Shown: positions 24,769 to 33,197 of the stretch, piece by piece
Layout: each line of letters starts with the position of its first letter
Position numbering within the stretch: the stretch's first letter is position 1
Source of the DNA: Nocardia abscessus
GTDB taxonomy: Bacteria > Actinomycetota > Actinomycetes > Mycobacteriales > Mycobacteriaceae
Length of the DNA: 64,000 nt
Direction: 5' to 3'
Assembly (NCBI RefSeq): GCF_015477775.1
Contig: NZ_JADLQO010000011.1
Location: forward strand, 124,001 to 188,000
Translations under genes and position numbers: made by a program
Notes under the pieces: model-generated
Databases searched by the model: none
What the model saw: the letters and a program-made list of their open reading frames with translations, nothing else
What the model was told of the DNA's origin: nothing

Positions 24769-27150
24769 GTGCCGTCGGCCGAAGCAGAGCCGAGCGTCGA
24801 GGACACCCGTTCCGGCAGCTCACGTCGCCCGTTGCGTGCCCGTTTCGGTACGAGCGTGCGGACTCGCGTGCTGGCGATCGCCCTGATCCCGAGCCTGGTG
24901 CTGCTGGCGACGGGCGCGGTCGCGGTCACGCTGGTCGGGCTCCGGGCGCAGTCGGTCAAGGAGTGGTCCGACTACCGGGGCACCGTGATCGACCCGCTGC
25001 TGCGGTTCGTGACGTCGATCCAGGCGGAACGACTCGCCAGCGTCACCGCGCAGGATCACTCGCCCGGCGCGGACGCGGAACTGCGCACCAGCCGCGACGA
25101 CACCGACCGCGCGATCGCCGAGACCGCCCGGATCGCCTCGGCGGCACAGGATATGGATCAGGACACCGGTGCCGAGTCCATCCAGGCGCTCTCGGATCTT
25201 GTCGGACGAATGCAGGTGATCCGGGAATCGGTCGACAGCAGGAAGGCGACCACGGGCGACGTCGACCAATATTTCAGCGACCTCATCGCCGCCATGCTCG
25301 GTGCGGGTCAGGACTCCGCACGGTTGAAGTCGTCCGACACCACGACAATGGACGCCGAGATGACCGCGATCGACCTGCTGCGCGCAGCCGAGAGCCACTC
25401 GCGGGTGGTGAGTCTCGTTGCCGCGGGCACAGCGGCGGCCGACGGCCTGTCGCCGCGTGAGCGGCGCGTTCTCGCGCAGCATATCGGTGTCTACCGTAAA
25501 CAATTCGACCTGGTCGACACCCGCTTGTCGACGGACGTGCGCACCAGCGTTCGCTCGCTGACCGGTGGCGCCGACTGGCGTGTCGGCACCGCCGGCGAGG
25601 ACGAGATGGCCGAGCGGGGCGAGCTGATGATGCCGGTGCAGCAATGGCTGGCCGCCGAACGCGCGGTCGACACCCGCCTGATCGCGGTGATCCGCGATCA
25701 GTTCCGGGTGACGGTCGACGCGACCAGCGCGGCGGCCGACCGCTTGATCAACCAGCTGCTGATCGTCTCTGCCATCATGCTCTTCGTCACGATCCTCGCG
25801 GTGTCGGGCTCGCTGGTGTTGGCGAACCGGCTGCTGCGTCGCCTGCGCACCCTGCGCTCGGCCAGCCTCGAGCTCGCCAACGACCGGCTCCCCGACCTCA
25901 TCCGCCGCATCCACAACGGCGAACAGGTCGACGCGGAAGCCGAAACGGCCCCGGTCGACAGTGGTCGTGACGAGATCGGTCAGGTGGCCGCGGCATTCGC
26001 CATCGCTCAGCGCACCGCGATCGAGACCGCGGTGGGCGAGGCGAGCACCCGCAACGGTTTCAACAAGGTGTTCCTCGACATCGCGTTCCGCAGTCAGGCC
26101 CTGGTGCGTAGGCAGCTCGACGTGCTCGATGTGGCCGAGGCCCGCCAGGACGACCCGGAGGACCTGGAGCTGTTGTTCCAGCTCGACCACCTGGCGACTC
26201 GCGCGCGCCGCAACTCCGAGAACCTGCTCATCCTCGGCGGTCGCGCACCGGGACGGCGCTGGCGAAACCCGGTGGCGCTGGAGGAGATCGTGCGCAGCGC
26301 GGTGTCCGAGACCGAGGGGTACGCACGGGTGAGCGCGATCCGGTTGCCGGCGCTGAGCGTGCTGGGTGCGGCGGTCGCCGACCTCATCCACCTGCTGGCC
26401 GAGCTGATCGACAACGCGACGGCGTTCTCTCCGCCGGACGCGCTGGTGGCGGTGCACGGCAACTCGGTCGGCAGGGGAGTGGTGGTCGAGGTCGACGACC
26501 AGGGGCTCGGTATCTCCTTCGAGGAACGGGAACGCCTGAACGCGATGCTGGCCGAGCCGCCGCAATTCCACGAGATGGCCTTGGCGGGACATCGTCATCT
26601 CGGGCTGTTCGTGGTGAGCAGACTGTCAGCGCGCCATGGCATTTCGGTGACCCTGCAGGAATCGCCGTACGGCGGTGTGCGCGCGATCGTGCTGGTGCCG
26701 TGGGCCGTGCTCGAGGCCGGAGACGACAACCCGACGGCTGCAATCGAACCCGTGCGCAGCCGCGACGCCGTGCACCGGGTTCCCGGCGCCACCGCGCTGC
26801 CCGGCGCGCCGCGGCCCGACCAGGTTCCGGCGTCGGCCTTACCGGACCGGGTCGGCCGGGCCGACCTGGTGGGTCACAACGGGTACCACGCGGCGAGCCA
26901 GGAGCCTCCGGCCAGGCTCAACGGGCATCCGGTCGCCGAGGTGGACCGCAGGCCCGCCCTCCCCGTACGTGAACGGCTCACGCACCTGTCGCCCCAACTC
27001 GGCACCGATGTGGGAGATGCGGATTCACACACGGTGCCGCCTGGGTCGACTGCGCGCGTCCGAGCACCCGAGACGGTGCGCACGGCGATGAGTTCGTTGC
27101 AGAACGGCACGCGCCGGGCCCGCATCCGACCACCCCATTCCCATCCGTAG
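24769..27150 (+). CDS. Conservon sensor ATPase (CvnA-like histidine-kinase homologue)
   Basis: This 793-residue membrane protein has an N-terminal transmembrane helix (VLAIALIPSLVLLATGAVAV), an extracellular nitrate-sensor (NIT)-like domain (about 60-320), a second helix (LLIVSAIMLFVTILAVSGSL), a HAMP linker and a C-terminal ATPase domain with the N-box ELIDNATAFSPPD and the G-box region VDDQGLGIS. The phospho-acceptor His is not obvious, as in other CvnA proteins. The final 130 residues are Pro/Arg-rich and disordered. GTG at 24769 is chosen for its GAGGAG site; an ATG at 24700 overlapping the propeller stop is the alternative. It signals to the Roadblock and GTPase partners downstream. Confidence 0.9.
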   Translation: MPSAEAEPSVEDTRSGSSRRPLRARFGTSVRTRVLAIALIPSLVLLATGAVAVTLVGLRAQSVKEWSDYRGTVIDPLLRFVTSIQAERLASVTAQDHSPGADAELRTSRDDTDRAIAETARIASAAQDMDQDTGAESIQALSDLVGRMQVIRESVDSRKATTGDVDQYFSDLIAAMLGAGQDSARLKSSDTTTMDAEMTAIDLLRAAESHSRVVSLVAAGTAAADGLSPRERRVLAQHIGVYRKQFDLVDTRLSTDVRTSVRSLTGGADWRVGTAGEDEMAERGELMMPVQQWLAAERAVDTRLIAVIRDQFRVTVDATSAAADRLINQLLIVSAIMLFVTILAVSGSLVLANRLLRRLRTLRSASLELANDRLPDLIRRIHNGEQVDAEAETAPVDSGRDEIGQVAAAFAIAQRTAIETAVGEASTRNGFNKVFLDIAFRSQALVRRQLDVLDVAEARQDDPEDLELLFQLDHLATRARRNSENLLILGGRAPGRRWRNPVALEEIVRSAVSETEGYARVSAIRLPALSVLGAAVADLIHLLAELIDNATAFSPPDALVAVHGNSVGRGVVVEVDDQGLGISFEERERLNAMLAEPPQFHEMALAGHRHLGLFVVSRLSARHGISVTLQESPYGGVRAIVLVPWAVLEAGDDNPTAAIEPVRSRDAVHRVPGATALPGAPRPDQVPASALPDRVGRADLVGHNGYHAASQEPPARLNGHPVAEVDRRPALPVRERLTHLSPQLGTDVGDADSHTVPPGSTARVRAPETVRTAMSSLQNGTRRARIRPPHSHP

Positions 27151-27162
27151 AACGGTCAGAAC

Positions 27163-27594
27163 ATGAACGAGGACATGATGGTTCGTCAGGCACCGGTCGG
27201 CACGCTCGACTGGCTGCTCACCAATCTGGTGACAACGACATCGGGCGCCGAACACGCCGTGGTGCTGTCCGCGGACGGTCTGGCGCTGGCCGGGTCCGAC
27301 GGTTTCGAGCGGGAGGATCTCGAGCATCTGGCCGCCATGTCGTCGGCCCTGCACAGCCTGGCTCGTGGTGTGGGCACACGTTTCGCCAAGGGGCCGCTGC
27401 ATCAGACCGTTGTCGAGCTCGAGCACGGTTATCTGCTGGTCACCGAGGCCGGGCACGGCGCGTGTCTGGCCTTGCTGACCGACGCCGACGCGGATCTCGG
27501 CCTGATCGCCTACGAGATGAACGTGATCGTCGGCCAGGTGCGTGAGCATCTGTCGGCGGCGCCGAGAACCTCGATGTCGACGCGAGTGCCGTGA
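27163..27594 (+). CDS. Roadblock/LC7 protein (CvnB-like)
   Basis: This 143-residue protein has the Roadblock/LC7 fold (TTSGAEHAVVLSADGLALAG, then HLAAMSSALHSLARGVG). In conservons it acts as a regulator of the small GTPase. It starts 12 nt after the sensor gene. Confidence 0.92.
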   Translation: MNEDMMVRQAPVGTLDWLLTNLVTTTSGAEHAVVLSADGLALAGSDGFEREDLEHLAAMSSALHSLARGVGTRFAKGPLHQTVVELEHGYLLVTEAGHGACLALLTDADADLGLIAYEMNVIVGQVREHLSAAPRTSMSTRVP

Positions 27595-27974
27595 GTGAGG
27601 GGCCGGATGAGGTGTGGGGCTACGAGGACGACGACCCGGGGCCCCTGGTTCGGCCGTTCGCGCTGACCCGCGGCAGAGCGGGCAGGGATCTGCCGGAGCT
27701 GGACATCCTGACCCTGGTGATCTCGGTCGGCTACGACTCCGACGTGAGCAAGCTCGAGCGCGAGTACGCCCAGATCTTCCAGCTGTGCCGCCATCGGCCG
27801 TTGTCGATCGTCGAAATCGCCGCCCACCTGAAATTGCTGCTGGTCACCGTGAAGGTGCTGGTCAGCGACCTCATCGCGGCCGGCTATGTGATCTTCCGAT
27901 CTCCACCGAGGGCCGAGGCAGGCCCCGACCCCGAACTACTGCAGGCGGTATTGGATGGCATACGCAACCTCTGA
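27591..27974 (+). CDS. DUF742 protein (CvnC-like)
   Basis: This 127-residue protein matches DUF742: RPFALTRGRAGRDLPELDIL near the N-terminus and a winged-helix-like part (HRPLSIVEIAAHLKLLLVTV then KVLVSDLIAAGYV). It starts at a GTG overlapping the Roadblock stop (GTGA). DUF742 proteins are fixed members of conservons; their molecular role is poorly known. Confidence 0.92.
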   Translation: MSEGPDEVWGYEDDDPGPLVRPFALTRGRAGRDLPELDILTLVISVGYDSDVSKLEREYAQIFQLCRHRPLSIVEIAAHLKLLLVTVKVLVSDLIAAGYVIFRSPPRAEAGPDPELLQAVLDGIRNL

Positions 27975-28563
27975 CGGACGCGGTTCGGCGGTCATGTCCA
28001 CCGAACTGGCGGTGAAGATCCTGGTGGCCGGGGGATTCGGGGTCGGAAAGACGACAATGGTTGGTGCGATCAGCGAGATCACCCCACTGCGCACCGAGGA
28101 ACAGCTCACCGAACTGAGTAGTTCCGTGGACGATCTGCGCGGTATCGAAGGCAAGCAGACCACCACGGTGGCATTGGATTTCGGCCGGATCACGATCAAT
28201 CCGCGGGTGATCTTGTACCTGTTCGGTACTCCCGGGCAGGACCGGTTCTGGTTCCTGTGGCCGGAACTGTCGCGTGGCGCGCTCGGCGCGGTGGTGCTGG
28301 TCGACACGCGCCGGCTGGCCGACAGTTTCGCCGCGGTGGATTACTTCGAGTCCCGGCGGATTCCGTTCGTGGTCGCGGTGAACTGCTTCGACGGCGCGGA
28401 TCGGTATGCGCCCGAGGAGATCGGCGCCGCGTTGGGGGTGCCCACCCATGTGCCGATCATGCTGTGTGATGCGCGTGATCGCGCGTCGTGCAAGGAGGTA
28501 CTGGTCTCCCTGTTCGAATACATCATGGCGAGCACCACCGCCGTGCGGCGGCACCTGAGGTGA
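27955..28563 (+). CDS. Conservon GTPase (CvnD-like)
   Basis: This 202-residue small G protein has a P-loop GGFGVGKTTM (about 24-33), a switch region with DFGRITI, LFGTPGQDRFW (the DxxG-type motif in this family reads TPGQ) and a guanine-specificity region VAVNCFDGA. It overlaps DUF742 by 20 nt. An internal ATG at 27994 is the alternative start. It completes the four-gene conservon. Confidence 0.92.
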   Translation: MAYATSDGRGSAVMSTELAVKILVAGGFGVGKTTMVGAISEITPLRTEEQLTELSSSVDDLRGIEGKQTTTVALDFGRITINPRVILYLFGTPGQDRFWFLWPELSRGALGAVVLVDTRRLADSFAAVDYFESRRIPFVVAVNCFDGADRYAPEEIGAALGVPTHVPIMLCDARDRASCKEVLVSLFEYIMASTTAVRRHLR

Positions 28564-28602
28564 ATTCTGTAGGCGCACAGAAACTCTGGCGCGAACTAAG
28601 AA

Positions 28603-28620
28603 AGCACAATATATTATCTG
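28603..28620. promoter_or_regulatory. AT-rich operator/promoter candidate (island 11)
   Basis: AGCACAATATATTATCTG lies 45-60 bp upstream of the ester-cyclase-like gene. Its reverse complement contains AATATATTGTGC, matching islands 7 and 10. Confidence 0.55.
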
Positions 28621-28663
28621 GTGTCCGGGGATCCGGATGCGAACCTCATCGAAAGGTCAACCA

Positions 28664-29086
28664 ATGAGCGATCTGCTCGACCTCGTCAACGTGCACTACG
28701 CCGGCCTCGAAGGCGGCGATCTGGAACTGGCCGCGAGCCCCTTCACCGAGGATGTGGCGGCGCAGTTCCCGTCCGGCCCGCTCACCGGGATCGAGGCGCT
28801 GCGCGGGATGATCGGCGCCTTCATCACCGCGTTCCCCGGGATGAAGATCGAGCGTCGCAACACCTGGGTCGACGGTGACACCGCGATCGCCGAGATCGTC
28901 TTCACCGGCGTGCAGACCGGGCCGCTGGCGACCGCCGACGGTGAGGTTCCACCGTCCGGTCGCGCGGTGACGTTCCCGCTCATCGACACCTTCACCCTGC
29001 GCGACGGCAAGGTCGGTGAGCACCGCGTCTATTGGGACAATGTGAGCTTCTTGACCCAGCTCGGCCTGATGCCCGCCCAGGGCTGA
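28664..29086 (+). CDS. Ester-cyclase/SnoaL-like protein
   Basis: This 140-residue NTF2-fold protein has the polyketide-cyclase-like pattern LTGIEALRGMIGAFITAFPG, the central Trp-Asp segment NTWVDGDTAIAEIVFTGVQT and the final FTLRDGKVGEHRVYWDN. Members cyclise esters or act as small hydrolases or isomerases; the reaction is unknown. The ATG at 28664 follows GAAAGG. It has its own AT-rich island and terminator, so it is a single-gene unit. Confidence 0.8.
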   Translation: MSDLLDLVNVHYAGLEGGDLELAASPFTEDVAAQFPSGPLTGIEALRGMIGAFITAFPGMKIERRNTWVDGDTAIAEIVFTGVQTGPLATADGEVPPSGRAVTFPLIDTFTLRDGKVGEHRVYWDNVSFLTQLGLMPAQG

Positions 29087-29100
29087 GCGGCCCTTTCGAC

Positions 29101-29136
29101 GCGAGACCCCTTCGGCTTCGGCTGGAGGGGTCTCGC
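29101..29136 (+). terminator. Terminator after the ester-cyclase-like gene
   Basis: An 11-bp stem (29101-29111 with 29126-29136) lies 15 nt past the stop. Confidence 0.7.
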
Positions 29137-29207
29137 TGTCTGTGCCGGTGGTCGGTGTGCAGTTTTCTGGACATTTCGCCGGCGGTTCGGGCCATAACCT
29201 CCCAGGC

Positions 29208-30362
29208 ATGACCTCTGATTCAATGTCGACAGGTGGTTCGGGGACGCGGCGCGCGCGAGCGGGCTGGGTGATCGCCCTCGCGGCGACCGTTCTGCCCGGC
29301 TTCACGGCGACAGCGCAACCCGCGGCGGCCGACCCGGGCGGCTACCACATCTACGCCCACGGGTTCCTCGGCAACGGCATCGCCGGCTACAACGCTTCCG
29401 ACACAGACCAGCCGACGCCGATCCTGGGCAAGCCGATGCCCGGTGCGCTGAACTGGCCGCAGGCGCCCACCCTGGACGGCCGGTTCCTGTTCGTCGCCCC
29501 GGGAACGAACCCCCAGCTGATCCCCTACGTCATCGGCACCGACGGCGAACTCACCGCGGGGACGCGGCTCGCGATGCCCGATGTCCCGGTGGACATCATC
29601 TTCGCGCCGAACAACCGCGACGCCTTCGTCGTCGTCGGTCTGCAGAATGCGCAGGTGGTGCCGGTGCGCATCGGCGCCGACGGAACCCCCGTCCGCAACG
29701 GTTCGCCCATGCCTTTCGGGGAGTCGCTCGACGGCGTCGCCTCGGGCACCGTCTCGCCGGACGGCAAGCAGTTGTACGTGGCCAGCCTTTTGCCCCGTCA
29801 GCTGCTGGTGTTCGACATCAATGCCGATGGGTCGGTTTCCCCGGTCAAGCAGCGGGTGTCGACCGGGTTGAATCCGATCTATCCGCGGGTCACCCCGGAT
29901 GGCAGGCACGTGTATGTCATCAACGAGATCAGCGGTTCGGTGTCCGGCTTCACGCGGGCCGCGGACGGTACGCTCACCGAGGTCGGGGGGTCGCCGTTCC
30001 CGACCGGCATGCTGCCGCACGTCACGAGTATCACGCCCGACGGTCGCTTCCTGTATGTGCCGAACATGGGGTCGGGTCACATCAGCTCCTTCGCGGTGGA
30101 GCCGAACGGTGTGCTCACGCCGCTGCCCGATGTCGCTTTCGCGCCGGAGAAGCCCGGCACTTTCGCCGAATCGTCGGTGATGTCACCGAGCGGTGAGGTG
30201 CTGTGGGCGCTGGGTACCGACCCGTTGCGCGGCGGCGAAGAGATCCTGAGGCGGTTCACAGTCGGCTCCGACGGTGTCCTCGACCTGGATGAATCGGTCG
30301 CGATCTACACCGGCACGTATGTTGCCGACGGTCGGACGTTGTCGCTGGTTCCCCGACGCTGA
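29208..30362 (+). CDS. Secreted beta-propeller protein (copy C)
   Basis: This 384-residue protein has a signal peptide (RRARAGWVIALAATVLPGFT, cleavage near AQPAAA) and YVTN-type propeller repeats (SPDGKQLYVASLLP, TPDGRHVYVINEISGS, TPDGRFLYVPNMGSG). It is a third, more diverged relative of the propellers at 22180 and 23570. ATG at 29208 is chosen; 29223 is possible, and neither has a strong ribosome-binding site. It lies alone between two terminators. Confidence 0.8.
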   Translation: MTSDSMSTGGSGTRRARAGWVIALAATVLPGFTATAQPAAADPGGYHIYAHGFLGNGIAGYNASDTDQPTPILGKPMPGALNWPQAPTLDGRFLFVAPGTNPQLIPYVIGTDGELTAGTRLAMPDVPVDIIFAPNNRDAFVVVGLQNAQVVPVRIGADGTPVRNGSPMPFGESLDGVASGTVSPDGKQLYVASLLPRQLLVFDINADGSVSPVKQRVSTGLNPIYPRVTPDGRHVYVINEISGSVSGFTRAADGTLTEVGGSPFPTGMLPHVTSITPDGRFLYVPNMGSGHISSFAVEPNGVLTPLPDVAFAPEKPGTFAESSVMSPSGEVLWALGTDPLRGGEEILRRFTVGSDGVLDLDESVAIYTGTYVADGRTLSLVPRR

Positions 30363-30372
30363 TCTGACACAC

Positions 30373-30404
30373 AAGGCCCCTCCGGCATCGGCCGGAGGGG
30401 CCTT
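30373..30404 (+). terminator. Terminator after propeller C
   Basis: A 14-bp stem (30373-30386 with 30391-30404) ends in TTTC, 11 nt past the stop. Confidence 0.8.
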
Positions 30405-30443
30405 TCGCGTGTCGGCGCTATGCGCAGCATCACCGCAGTTATG

Positions 30444-30467
30444 CAACTAAGTTGATTAATTTAGTTG
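30444..30467. promoter_or_regulatory. MarR operator candidate
   Basis: CAACTAA and TTAGTTG (30444-30450 and 30461-30467) form a perfect inverted repeat with a 10-nt spacer, 13 nt ahead of the MarR start. Position and symmetry fit an autoregulatory MarR site overlapping the promoter. It is unlike the AT islands. Confidence 0.65.
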
Positions 30468-30479
30468 TATGGTTGGCTA

Positions 30480-30908
30480 ATGACTTCCGTACCGTCCACC
30501 GCCCGAGAGCTGGGTGAAGTCCTGCATCCGATCGCCCGGCGGCTGCTCGCCGGCCGGACGATCTCGGCGGGCAAGCTCGGCGTCCTCGGCTATCTGTCTA
30601 CGCACGGGCGAGCCACCGCGACCACGCTGGCGACCGTCCAGACCGTCAGCCCCCAGGCCATCGCCACCGCTGTGCGCGAACTCGAAGCCCTCGGGCTGGT
30701 CGTGCGCACGCCCGACAGCGAGGACCGCCGTCGCGTGTGGGTCGAACTCACCGACGCAGGCCGCGCCCGGCTCGTCGAGGAGCGGGCGGTGGGGTTGAGC
30801 TGGCTGGCGCGCGCCATCGACGAGCGCCTCACCGACGAGGAACATGACGCCCTCGGCCAGGCGCTGCCCGCGCTGCGGAAATTGGCCGCCGCGGGGCCGA
30901 TCGAATGA
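30480..30908 (+). CDS. MarR-family regulator
   Basis: This 142-residue winged-helix protein has the MarR core: ATATTLATVQTVSPQAIATA (recognition helix) and VRTPDSEDRRRVWVELTDAG (wing). It overlaps the MFS gene by ATGA, and its start lies just after a palindromic operator, so it probably represses its own operon and responds to the pump's substrate. Confidence 0.92.
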   Translation: MTSVPSTARELGEVLHPIARRLLAGRTISAGKLGVLGYLSTHGRATATTLATVQTVSPQAIATAVRELEALGLVVRTPDSEDRRRVWVELTDAGRARLVEERAVGLSWLARAIDERLTDEEHDALGQALPALRKLAAAGPIE

Positions 30909-32290
30909 CCGCCGCGCGGCGGCTGACCCCCGCCCTCATCTACACCGCACTGACCTCTGCCATCGTCAGCTCGCTCGGCATGTTGCTGGTGCCGGCGATC
31001 TCGCGCGACATGCATGTCGACGTGAGCGCGGCGCAGTGGATGCTCACCGTCAACCTGCTGGTCGGCGCGGTGACGACCCCGGTCATGGGCAGGCTCAGCG
31101 ACGGCCCGCACAAGAAGCGGCTGCTGCTGTGGTCGTTGACGATCATCCTGATCGGGTCGGTCGTGGCGGCCGTGGCCACCGATTTCGCGGTGTTCCTGAT
31201 CGGGCGTGCGTTGCAAGGACTCAGTTACGGGATCGTGCCGGTGACCATCGCGCTCGCCCGCCGCTATCTGCCCGCCGACGAAGTGCGCAACGGCATCTCG
31301 ACACTGTCGGTCACGGTGACCACCGGGCTCGGGCTCGGCTACCCGCTCACCGGCATCCTCGCCGATGTGTTCAGCTATCGCTTCGCCTTCTGGGCGGCGG
31401 CGCTGTTCCTGCTGACGACCGTGTTCGTGGTCTGGAAAGTGGTGCCGGACGGCCCGGACGAGCGGGCGCCTCGCACTCCGTTCGACCTGCGCGGCGCCTT
31501 GCTGCTCGGTGCAGGTCTCGCGGCGTTGCTGCTCGTCGCCGGTGAGGGTTCGCGGTGGGGGTGGGGGTCGCCGTGGACGATCGGTCTGCTTGTCGTATCG
31601 CTGGCGATCCTGACGGTGTGGGCGCTGGTGGAACTGCGCACCGAGCACGCGCTGGTCGATCTGCGTGTGCTGCGTGCCGGTGACGCGCTGGTCGCCAACG
31701 GCACCGCGATCGGCCTCGGCGCCGCGATGTACGCCTGCCTGTCGATCGCCAGTCTGATCGCGCAGGCACCCGCCACCACCGGCTACGGCATCGCGATGCC
31801 GTTGTTCTGGGCCGGATTCGTCATGCTGCCGCTGTCGGTCGGCAGTTTCGCGGCGAACCGGGTTGTCCGGTTGGTCTCGGCCCGTATCCCCATGCGCGCC
31901 TTGCTGATTCCCGGCGCCGCCCTGGTCACCGCGTCCAGCCTGCTGCTGTGGCTGGCCCACGACGAGCTCTGGGAGATTCTCCTCGGAATGTTCGGCTTCG
32001 GCGCGGGCATCGGCACGACCTATGCGGCGATGCCGGCACTGATCGCGCGCAGTGTGGCCGACCGCGAGCTCGGCAGCGCCGTGAGCTTCAACCAAGTTCT
32101 GCGTACCGTCGGCGGCTCGTTCGGTAGCGCCATGTCCGGCGCGGTCCTCGCCGCCCACCTCGCCCCCGGCGGCTACCCGAGCAGCACCGGAATCGGCATC
32201 GCGCTGGCCGTCGGCGCCGTCGGCTGCACTGCGGTGCTCACCGTCCTCCTGGTCGCCCACCTGATGACGCGGCGCGAGCGACAGCACTGA
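30905..32290 (+). CDS. MFS efflux transporter (DHA2/EmrB-QacA type)
   Basis: This 461-residue transporter has about fourteen hydrophobic segments. WMLTVNLLVGAVTTPVMGRL and the following SDGPHKKRLLLW (loop 2-3 motif), and GRALQGLSYGIVPVTIALAR, are typical of the EmrB/QacA drug:H+ antiporters. With the MarR gene it makes a standard inducible efflux unit, which probably exports a toxic compound linked to the surrounding pathway. Confidence 0.9.
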   Translation: MTAARRLTPALIYTALTSAIVSSLGMLLVPAISRDMHVDVSAAQWMLTVNLLVGAVTTPVMGRLSDGPHKKRLLLWSLTIILIGSVVAAVATDFAVFLIGRALQGLSYGIVPVTIALARRYLPADEVRNGISTLSVTVTTGLGLGYPLTGILADVFSYRFAFWAAALFLLTTVFVVWKVVPDGPDERAPRTPFDLRGALLLGAGLAALLLVAGEGSRWGWGSPWTIGLLVVSLAILTVWALVELRTEHALVDLRVLRAGDALVANGTAIGLGAAMYACLSIASLIAQAPATTGYGIAMPLFWAGFVMLPLSVGSFAANRVVRLVSARIPMRALLIPGAALVTASSLLLWLAHDELWEILLGMFGFGAGIGTTYAAMPALIARSVADRELGSAVSFNQVLRTVGGSFGSAMSGAVLAAHLAPGGYPSSTGIGIALAVGAVGCTAVLTVLLVAHLMTRRERQH

Positions 32291-32360
32291 CAGGTCACCG
32301 CACTGATGAGAGTGTGGGGCGAGGTCTGTCAGGACCGGCAAATTCCGGGGATGGGCCTGC

Positions 32361-33197
32361 TCACGAACCGGTGTGGAACTCCGTGGCGAACTCGGTGATG
32401 AGCGAGACCGTGGCGTCCTTGGTGACCGCGGTCGCGCCGCCGTCGACCGGCAGCGCGACGCCGGTGATCCACGCCGACAGATCGCTGGCGAGGAACAGTG
32501 CGGCGTTGGCGATATCGCGGGCCTGGCCCGCGCGCCCGATCAGCGTCTCGCCACCGATGCGGTCGCCGATCCCGGTCAGGAACTCGTCCTCGCGGTCTCG
32601 GCCCACCCCGAACATGTCGGTGATGATCGAGGTGAGGACCGCGCCCGGCAGGATGGCGTTCGAGCGGATGCCGGTGCCCTGGTTCTCCATGGCGGTTTGA
32701 CGGACCAGGGCGAGCCAGGCTGCCTTGGCCATCGAATACGCGGCGCCGTTCCACCCGGCCTGCAACGCGGCGACACTGGCGGTGGTGATGATCGAGCCCG
32801 GGCTGCCCTGTGCACGGAACTGCCGGGCCGCGTACTTGTGCGCGGCGACGTGGGCCTGCAGGTTCAGCGCCAGCGTGCGGTCGAGTCCTGCCGGAGTGAG
32901 GTCATCGATCGGCGAAAGATCCACGGCGGCACCGGCATTGCTGAACATGACATCGAGTCGGCCGAAGGTGTCGACCGCGACGCTGACGACGGACTCGACC
33001 TGCGCCGCGGAGGTGACATCCGTGCGTACGAACAGTGCCGAATCGCCGAGGTGTGCGGCGGCGGCCGCTCCACGTTCGTCCTGGATGTCGGCCAGTACCA
33101 CCTTCGCCCCGTGTTCGACGAAGGCTTCCGCGCTGGCAAGGCCCATTCCGCTCGCCGCGCCGGTGATGACGGCGACCTTGCCGTGTAACAGGCTCAC
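32361..33197 (-). CDS. Short-chain dehydrogenase/reductase
   Basis: This 278-residue SDR has the cofactor motif TGAASGMGLA, the acidic VLADIQD after beta-2 (NAD preference), NAG at the end of beta-4 (FSNAGAAVD), and the catalytic Tyr-Lys in YSMAK with Ser in TTASVAAL. Its GTG start at 33197 overlaps the aldehyde dehydrogenase stop (GTGA). It is the last gene of the operon running leftward from about 41 kb, presumably oxidising or reducing a secondary alcohol. Confidence 0.9.
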   Translation of the reverse strand: MSLLHGKVAVITGAASGMGLASAEAFVEHGAKVVLADIQDERGAAAAAHLGDSALFVRTDVTSAAQVESVVSVAVDTFGRLDVMFSNAGAAVDLSPIDDLTPAGLDRTLALNLQAHVAAHKYAARQFRAQGSPGSIITTASVAALQAGWNGAAYSMAKAAWLALVRQTAMENQGTGIRSNAILPGAVLTSIITDMFGVGRDREDEFLTGIGDRIGGETLIGRAGQARDIANAALFLASDLSAWITGVALPVDGGATAVTKDATVSLITEFATEFHTGS

